Source: Methanobacteriota archaeon
GTDB lineage: Archaea; Thermoplasmatota; E2; DHVEG-1
Direction: 5' to 3'
Length of the DNA: 7,050 nt
Assembly: GCA_903930505.1 (NCBI GenBank)
Contig: CAIYYQ010000317.1
Location: 1-7,050, forward strand
Shown here: piece by piece, positions 1-4,565 of the stretch
Layout: each line of letters begins with the position of its first letter
Position numbering within the stretch: position 1 is the stretch's first letter
Position numbers and translations under genes: made by a program
The notes under the pieces: model-generated
Databases searched by the model: none
Told to the model about the DNA's origin: nothing
Seen by the model: the letters and a program-made list of their open reading frames with translations, nothing else

Positions 1-312
1 CAGTACGGTCATGACGATTTCGACACCAGGTTTTTTATATTTTTCATGAAGGTCGATCGGGATGCCACGGCCGTTGTCTACGACGGTGATAGAATTGTCT
101 TTTCTAATATAGACTTCAATATGAGTGCAGCAGCCTGCGAGTGCTTCATCAACTGCATTGTCAACAACTTCGTAGACGAGATGATGAAGTCCTCGTACGT
201 CGGTGCTTCCAATGTACATTCCTGGGTTTTTCCGTACGGATTCTAATCCTTCAAGAACTTGGATTTTGTCAGAATCATAAGAGTCTTGTTGTGGTTTCTT
301 TTCTAATTGCAT
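1..312 (-). CDS. gyrB: DNA gyrase subunit B, N-terminal part (cut by window edge)
   Basis: This is the ATPase subunit of type IIA topoisomerase, which with GyrA introduces negative supercoils using ATP. Only the first 104 codons are present; the gene continues beyond base 1. Visible GHKL features are the [14 protein letters not shown] segment (residues 22-35), the N-box around [13 protein letters not shown] with the expected catalytic Glu at residue 48, and the [11 protein letters not shown]-lid motif at residues 79-86. These match GyrB/ParE; GyrB is preferred because archaea with a type IIA enzyme carry gyrase. The ATG at 312-310 is chosen because GAGGG (324-320) lies seven bases upstream and the usual short poorly conserved leader precedes the conserved block. 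An ATG at 319-317 is out of frame. Archaeal gyrase is generally held to be of bacterial origin, so its presence narrows the host to gyrase-bearing archaea. Confidence 0.96.
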   Translation of the reverse strand, partial: MQLEKKPQQDSYDSDKIQVLEGLESVRKNPGMYIGSTDVRGLHHLVYEVVDNAVDEALAGCCTHIEVYIRKDNSITVVDNGRGIPIDLHEKYKKPGVEIVMTVL

Positions 313-635
313 ATGACATCCCTCGTATGTTCAACGTACACACTAGTATTATGGGTTTTTTATTGAGTGTTGTTCTCCCATCATCCTAGATGTTTTTCTC
401 GGAGTCGCATATGAAGTAGAGGGTAATAAAGGTTACTATTTTCCTGAAGAAACAGACTCATTAATTTAATGTTAAACATTAAAAAATAAATTAATATTGT
501 TTATATGTTTAACCTTTAACATTTTCTTAATTAAGTATGGATTTAAATTTATTATTTTCTCGGAGAAACTCCTTCATTAAAAAATGGCTACATTTCATAA
601 TATGTCTTAATCCGCAGCTTTATTGATAGTATATG
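313..635. other. Non-coding region upstream of gyrB
   Basis: About 320 bases separate the end of the small membrane protein gene from the gyrB start, both on the minus strand. I see no convincing complete gene. The stretch contains the gyrB ribosome-binding site (GAGGG, 324-320), a very AT-rich core at about 455-600 with nested inverted repeats, an 11-base direct repeat TTTTCTCGGAG at 394-404 and 555-565, and a T6 run on the minus strand (579-584) that could end the upstream transcript. A frame with protein-like codons but no start codon runs on the plus strand to a TAA at 467-469. The gyrB promoter must lie here or further upstream; on the minus strand the ATATAAA within 499-507 is a possible TATA box, but that would imply a leader of more than 150 bases. 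Confidence 0.6.
460..524. repeat. AT-rich nested inverted repeats, possible operator
   Basis: Bases 466-482 form a palindrome with eight-base arms TTAATGTT / AACATTAA around a single A. It is enclosed by a second inverted pair, ATTAATTTA (460-468) and TAAATTAAT (487-495). GTTAAACAT (471-479) is repeated in inverse as ATGTTTAAC (505-513), and TTTAACATT recurs at 515-523. The shared core is GTTTAACAT or TTTAACATT in alternating orientation. Low-complexity AT DNA produces such matches easily, but the G/C positions inside the arms also match. The position upstream of gyrB suggests a regulator-binding cluster; that is inference. Confidence 0.4.
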
Positions 636-893
636 TCATTCTTTTCTATAAATCTTCCAAACACTCCAAAGTATAGAAAGGGTTGCAACAAAGAACAAGG
701 GATAAAGAACTGTTGTGGAAAGATCTAATGGAATTAATCGTGAAAGATCATAAAACACATAAATCGTAAAGGTAACAAAAAAACCCCACCCATAGCTTTT
801 CTTTTTCTGTACCGCAATGAACACACCAAAAATCGCGATAATGCATTCAATGACGATGGAAAGGTAATGAATGATTTCTATCATACATCTCAT
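636..893 (-). CDS. Small membrane protein with three helices, function unknown
   Basis: An 85-residue protein made almost entirely of three hydrophobic segments, at about residues 5-28, 35-53 and 61-80. The loop after helix 1 carries QKKKS and the C-terminus ends in KIYRKE, so the basic residues suggest a cytoplasmic first loop and tail. Aromatic residues (YGWGFF, YVFYD, WSVWKIY) sit near the membrane boundaries as expected for a real membrane protein. I recognise no named family and propose no function. The ATG at 893 is used; a second in-frame ATG at 884 is an alternative. Neither start has a Shine-Dalgarno sequence, and an AAATATTT box about 24-31 bases upstream of 893 would fit a leaderless transcript. 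The gene is divergent from the Vps62-like gene. The composition and unbroken frame argue for a real gene. Confidence 0.7.
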   Translation of the reverse strand: MRCMIEIIHYLSIVIECIIAIFGVFIAVQKKKSYGWGFFVTFTIYVFYDLSRLIPLDLSTTVLYPLFFVATLSILWSVWKIYRKE

Positions 894-1011
894 GTATTGT
901 AAGCAAATGTATATTGAAATATTTTTCTTGAATGTAAAAACTCAAATCTATTTCGCAGACTGCTGAGAAGAGTTAAATAACCACAGATAATATAGAACCT
1001 TGGTGGAGGCT
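894..1011. promoter_or_regulatory. Divergent promoter region
   Basis: This gap separates two divergently transcribed membrane-protein genes. For the minus-strand gene, AAATATTT (917-924) lies about 24-31 bases upstream of its ATG. For the plus-strand gene, TTAAATAA (973-980) lies about 35 bases upstream of the ATG at 1012, so a transcript would begin around 1000-1004 with a very short leader. Both boxes are only TATA-like, and neither has a convincing BRE. Initiation sites are inferred from the usual archaeal spacing of about 25 bases. Confidence 0.35.
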
Positions 1012-2703
1012 ATGATCATAAAAAAGATATTCATAATAGGTATTTTAGTTGCCTTACTTGCGGGAAGCATGGGAACATTTGCAACAGCTGCAGATACTGA
1101 TCTAGCGCAGCAGTACGCACCAATACTTTATTTTGAACAAAACGAAAAGTGTTATCCCGTAGATGTCTCGTATGCACTAGATAATTCCGAATTATATCAA
1201 ATAGGAAATCCTACACCAATCTTGACAGACCTAAATGCGAGTAACATCGCAGGATATACGTCAGCAGGTTACTATCTTGATAATCAAAAAGGAACTGTTG
1301 ACGACAATGGAATTATCGACGATTATCAAAGTAAGATGAATGCCCTGGGGTATATGGTGTATGCCCATGTCGACTCTTCAGGAAGTTCAACAATCATTCA
1401 GTATTGGTTTTACTATGCATTTAACCCTGGTGATATGAATAGACATGAAGGCGACTGGGAGATGATCCAGGTTGTCATCTCCAATGGCCAGCCAACCGAG
1501 GCGATGTTTAGTCAACATTATTCCGGGCAGCGGGCAATGTGGAACCAAGTTGACCATGAAGGAGATAATATAAAAGATTATGTTGCTCGAGGGAGTCACG
1601 CAAATTACTTCCGCTCGTATTCTGGGAAATTTGGTCTCGCAAGTGATAGCGTAGGGAGTAACGGGAAAATTCTCCGACCCGCAGATTACAAAATTGAATT
1701 GCTTGACACACAGGGGTGGCTGCAATTCGCAGGTCACTGGGGTTGGGCTGGTGGTGATCGGGGACAAGCAGTTGAATCATCAATGCTTGGAGCAGCAGGA
1801 CCACAAGGACCGATGTATAGAGAAAATGGGAAAATGTGGGATGCTCAAACGTGGGGAACTGGATTACCACAGGCAAATGACACTTTCTTTTTGCTTGAGT
1901 GGCTGCTCTATAATTTCGTGATGATCTTTTTTGCCGCGACCCTTGCAACAGTTCTCATACTTTGTTTCTTTATCTACCGTCGAAAGAAAAAATACGGTTT
2001 AGGACCTCGAATTTTATCGTTTTTATATATTGATGGTTTCAACAAAAAAAGCATAGGAAACATCCTCTTTATCGCAGGAATTATTATCGCAATTATCGGA
2101 CTTGTTACCCCTTGGTATGCAGTACATATAAACATCGCTATTCCTTCGTACAAAACTACAGGTCTCGTAGATCTCTTAGCAATTGACGGATTAAAAGGAC
2201 TTCAAATCACGCTTCCTGATGCTAATGGTCCAATCCCTCTTGGATCATTTATCTTACCGTTCTCACTTGTCATTGGGATTGGTCTGGTTCTTACGATCCT
2301 TGGATCAGTCGGGATCTCCCAAAGTAAAAAACTCGGTCGGAAATACATCTGGCGCGGCATTAAACTTTTCTCTCCATTTATCATTGTTTTTGCAATCGTT
2401 ATGGCTGTTGGACTGATTGTTCCTATTCTTTCCCCAGTTGACATCAAGGGAAACACAGGAGTCACAGAAGCAATCAATGCGTTTTCAAGCGCACCCTTTG
2501 GAGGAAAAACAACGGTCACACTGACTGATGTCACTGGTCAGGTTGATCTTGACTGGGGGTTTGGAATCGGACTGTATCTTCTCCTCATCGCAGGAATCAT
2601 CCTTATTGTTGCAGGTATATTTGAAAGCATGGCCCGGGCAACATTCTTTGAACAAAAACAAGTAGAACTATCAAAGAAAGAGAAAAAACAACAACAGAAA
2701 TAA
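1012..2703 (+). CDS. Secreted Vps62-like domain protein with five C-terminal membrane helices
   Basis: The 563-residue protein starts with a signal peptide (KKIFIIGILVALLAG, then ATAA as likely cleavage area). An outward-facing domain of about 260 residues follows, resembling the Vps62/DUF946 family: it opens with YAPILYFEQNE and contains HEGDWE, YVARGSHANYF and GHWGWAGG. Five hydrophobic helices follow at about residues 301-322, 350-371, 414-436, 453-474 and 519-539, with basic segments (YRRKKKYG, SKKLGRKYIWRGIK, the KKEKKQQQK tail) all on the predicted cytoplasmic side. The last four helices look like two copies of a helix-loop-helix unit. The biochemical role of Vps62 domains is not established, so none is assigned. 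ATG 1012 is chosen over TTG 1000 and GTG 1003, but GGAGG (1005-1009) is only two bases away, closer than usual, so the exact start is uncertain. The gene is divergent from the small membrane protein gene; endoQ follows after 56 bases. Confidence 0.8.
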   Translation: MIIKKIFIIGILVALLAGSMGTFATAADTDLAQQYAPILYFEQNEKCYPVDVSYALDNSELYQIGNPTPILTDLNASNIAGYTSAGYYLDNQKGTVDDNGIIDDYQSKMNALGYMVYAHVDSSGSSTIIQYWFYYAFNPGDMNRHEGDWEMIQVVISNGQPTEAMFSQHYSGQRAMWNQVDHEGDNIKDYVARGSHANYFRSYSGKFGLASDSVGSNGKILRPADYKIELLDTQGWLQFAGHWGWAGGDRGQAVESSMLGAAGPQGPMYRENGKMWDAQTWGTGLPQANDTFFLLEWLLYNFVMIFFAATLATVLILCFFIYRRKKKYGLGPRILSFLYIDGFNKKSIGNILFIAGIIIAIIGLVTPWYAVHINIAIPSYKTTGLVDLLAIDGLKGLQITLPDANGPIPLGSFILPFSLVIGIGLVLTILGSVGISQSKKLGRKYIWRGIKLFSPFIIVFAIVMAVGLIVPILSPVDIKGNTGVTEAINAFSSAPFGGKTTVTLTDVTGQVDLDWGFGIGLYLLLIAGIILIVAGIFESMARATFFEQKQVELSKKEKKQQQK

Positions 2704-2759
2704 ACATAGGAATAAAAAAAAGAAAAAAACAATAGCGAAGACATACAAAGGAATACAAT
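2704..2759. other. Purine-rich spacer with ribosome-binding site of endoQ
   Basis: This 56-base spacer is mostly A and G on the plus strand, continuing the lysine/glutamine codons at the end of the upstream gene. It has no T-tract that would act as an archaeal terminator on the plus strand and no clear TATA box, so read-through from the Vps62-like gene is possible. AAAGGA (2747-2752), seven bases before the ATG at 2760, is a plausible Shine-Dalgarno sequence. Confidence 0.4.
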
Positions 2760-3989
2760 ATGATCATCAACGCAGATTTGCACATTCATTCTCGTTATTC
2801 TGCCGCGACAAGCGACAAGATGACGATTGAAACAATCTCCCTTGAGGCACCTCGAAAAGGTATTCAAGTGGTTGCAACCGGGGATTGCTTGCATGGGAAG
2901 TGGATGGAAGAAATCAAAGCATGCAATGTTATTGATGAGGGAACCTTTGAACGTAACGGAACGCGGTTCATTCTGAGCACCGAAGTTGAGGATATGAACC
3001 GCGTGCATCATCTTCTCTATTTTCCTAGTGTTTCTGCAGTAGAAGAATTCAAAACCAAAATAAAACCAAAGACTAAGAATCTTGAAACTGATGGCCGTCC
3101 GAATGTGCAGATGAACGGACAAGAACTAGCGGTACTTGCAAAAGAAATAGACGCATTAATCGGCCCAGCGCATGCATTCACCCCGTGGACATCAATGTAT
3201 GCTGCGCATCCTTCACTAGACAGTTGTTATGGTGATCTTGTCCCCTACATTTCCTTTGTTGAGTTAGGGTTGAGTGCAGATTCCGATTATGCGGATAAAA
3301 TCCAGGAGTTACACAGGCTCACGTTTTTAACAAATTCAGACAGCCACAGTCCACATCCAGTTCGTTTGGCACGAGAATTCAACAGGTTTCAAGTAAACGA
3401 TGCGACCTTTGCTGAGATCAAAAAAGCGATTCTTCGAACAGGCGGCAATAAACCGGTGCTTAATGTAGGATTGCCTCCACAAGAAGGAAAATACAATGAA
3501 TCTGCTTGTATCACTTGCTTTACGCATTATACGCTTGAGGATGCAGTTCGCAGGAAATGGAAATGCAGATGCGGAAAACGTATAAAGAAAGGGGTGCGGG
3601 ATCGAATTGAGGAGATGGCGACATTCAAAGAACCACGGCATCCTCCACACAGACCCCCATACGTGTATTTGATTCCTCTCACAGAAATAATCGCAAAAGC
3701 AATAGGTCAGGCGACTCCATTTACGCAGAGCGTCACAAAACATTGGAATGATTTGATTACTCGATTTGGTAGCGAAATAAATGTGCTGCTTGATACAGAC
3801 ATTACTGAGATTGCAAAGGCGACACCGCCAGCCATTACCGAAGCAATTCAGGCATTCCGCGATCATAAAGTAATAATCATCCCTGGCGGTGGTGGAAAAT
3901 ATGGAACCATTGAGCTACCACGCGGGGAAGAAATGCCGGTGATTTCATTAGGGCCAAAGGATAAACAAACCAGTCTTTTGGAATACTAA
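2760..3989 (+). CDS. endoQ: Endonuclease Q-family DNA repair nuclease (PHP domain)
   Basis: EndoQ-family enzymes nick DNA 5' of deaminated bases (uracil, hypoxanthine, xanthine) and abasic sites, starting an archaeal repair path that does not use a glycosylase. The 409-residue length fits the family. The PHP metal-binding motifs are in order: DLHIHSRYS (D6, H8, H10), ATGD (D42), STEVE (E75), HH (83-84), GPAHAF (H138) and TNSDSH (D194, H196); this last Asp matches the one known to be essential in the Pyrococcus enzyme, by my recollection of position. A four-cysteine zinc site follows (C250, C253, C269, C271), then a basic stretch and a helical C-terminal domain containing the glycine-rich IIPGGGGKYG (373-382). 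All elements are intact. The GAF gene begins 20 bases downstream, so the two are probably cotranscribed. Older annotations call this family TIGR00375 or PHP-domain hypothetical protein. Confidence 0.9.
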   Translation: MIINADLHIHSRYSAATSDKMTIETISLEAPRKGIQVVATGDCLHGKWMEEIKACNVIDEGTFERNGTRFILSTEVEDMNRVHHLLYFPSVSAVEEFKTKIKPKTKNLETDGRPNVQMNGQELAVLAKEIDALIGPAHAFTPWTSMYAAHPSLDSCYGDLVPYISFVELGLSADSDYADKIQELHRLTFLTNSDSHSPHPVRLAREFNRFQVNDATFAEIKKAILRTGGNKPVLNVGLPPQEGKYNESACITCFTHYTLEDAVRRKWKCRCGKRIKKGVRDRIEEMATFKEPRHPPHRPPYVYLIPLTEIIAKAIGQATPFTQSVTKHWNDLITRFGSEINVLLDTDITEIAKATPPAITEAIQAFRDHKVIIIPGGGGKYGTIELPRGEEMPVISLGPKDKQTSLLEY

Positions 3990-4009
3990 AAAATAGCGGG
4001 GGAAAAAAA

Positions 4010-4456
4010 TTGGATTATAAAAGTTCTGAGACAATAATCAAAAATATTCTTGCCTTGGGTCATGATCGTGCGATGCAGGATGTCGTTGAGTTTCTGCACA
4101 TGAATTTCAAACACTACTCGTGGGTTGCTATCTACATCGTAAAAGGCAGTGAACTTGTGCTTGGGCCATGGCAAGGAAAACAAGCAACAGAACATACAAA
4201 CATACCTATTGGAACAGGCGTCTGTGGCTCTGCTGTGCAATCAGGAAGAACTGAAATCGTGGATGATGCCACTAAAGATGATAGATATCTTTCTTGTTTT
4301 ATTTCTACAAAATCAGAGATTGTTGTCCCTATTAAACGCTGGAAAAAAGTGATCGGAGAAATCGATATCGACTCTGACACATGTAATGCATTTAATCATC
4401 AAGATAAAGTGTTTTTAGAAAAAATTGCTGAGATGCTGAGTCACCATATCAGATAA
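4010..4456 (+). CDS. GAF-domain protein, probable free methionine-(R)-sulfoxide reductase type
   Basis: A single GAF domain fills this 148-residue protein. It closely follows the fRMsr (MsrC/YebR) pattern: LGPWQGK (51-57), IPIGTGVCGSAV (65-76), SEIVVPI (102-108) and GEIDIDSD (116-123). fRMsr reduces free methionine-R-sulfoxide with thioredoxin-type thiols. Substrate-site acids are present (E103, D119, D121), as are the cysteine of GVCG (C72) and the catalytic-type cysteine of YLSCF (C96). The first of the three E. coli cysteines (Cys84) is replaced: the matching segment reads ATEH. Activity is therefore likely but not certain, and a small-molecule sensor is the alternative. The start is TTG at 4010, chosen because GGGGG (3998-4002) lies seven bases upstream and no in-frame ATG occurs until codon 22. 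The gene is probably in an operon with endoQ; it ends 4 bases from the sRNA encoded on the other strand. Confidence 0.82.
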   Translation: MDYKSSETIIKNILALGHDRAMQDVVEFLHMNFKHYSWVAIYIVKGSELVLGPWQGKQATEHTNIPIGTGVCGSAVQSGRTEIVDDATKDDRYLSCFISTKSEIVVPIKRWKKVIGEIDIDSDTCNAFNHQDKVFLEKIAEMLSHHIR

Positions 4457-4459
4457 AAT

Positions 4460-4525
4460 ATTACTCAGCACTCAAGATCGTCATCATAGCCCGGGGGCTC
4501 AGCAAAGGTTCGATCATCACGTATC
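4460..4525 (-). ncRNA. Box C/D guide sRNA (2'-O-methylation), predicted target tRNA-Leu(CAA) C34
   Basis: All four boxes appear in order on the minus strand: C box GTGATGA (4520-4514), an 11-base guide (4513-4503), D' box CTGA (4502-4499), an 11-base spacer, C' box ATGATGA (4487-4481), a 12-base guide (4480-4469) and D box CTGA (4468-4465). TAC (4523-4521) can pair with GTA (4464-4462) as a short terminal stem. Box sequences and guide lengths are those of archaeal C/D sRNAs, which with L7Ae, Nop5 and fibrillarin direct ribose methylation at the base paired five positions from D or D'. The D guide CGATCTTGAGTG is complementary to ACUCAAGAUC, the tRNA-Leu(CAA) anticodon loop, placing the methyl on C34. 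The D' guide TCGAACCTTTG is complementary to a T-arm-like CAAAGGUUCGA. The RNA lies 45 bases after the purL stop and may be processed from that transcript; CATTAAATC (4553-4545) is a weak possible TATA box. Confidence 0.88.
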
Positions 4526-4565
4526 CTGGCAATCAAGGTGGGGTGATTTAATGGTTTTTATCTCT

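Noticed and set aside
46..389. Plus-strand ORFs over the gyrB start
   Set aside because: They are shadows of the gyrB coding frame on the minus strand, whose conserved GHKL motifs are unambiguous.
380..390. GATGATGG on the minus strand as a second C box
   Set aside because: It departs from the RUGAUGA consensus, and no D or C'/D' partner lies at suitable spacing.
562..572. GGAG-AAA-CTCC hairpin as a terminator
   Set aside because: The stem is only four pairs with a three-base loop, and archaeal termination relies on T-tracts rather than hairpins.
537..626. A 29-codon plus-strand ORF about 30 bases after a TTTATATG box (500-507)
   Set aside because: It has no ribosome-binding site, little protein-like composition and AT-rich surroundings; the box is part of the inverted-repeat cluster and the pairing is probably chance.
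4486..4530. Plus-strand tRNA-like pieces (GCCCGGGGGCTCAGC and GGTTCGATC) suggesting a tRNA or tRNA remnant
   Set aside because: No anticodon arm or acceptor pairing can be drawn. GGTTCGA arises because the minus-strand D' guide is complementary to a T-arm-like sequence, and the four C/D boxes explain the segment better.
4555..4559. T5 run on the plus strand as terminator of the endoQ-GAF transcript
   Set aside because: It is short, isolated and about 100 bases after the stop; it is possible but not supportable as a feature.
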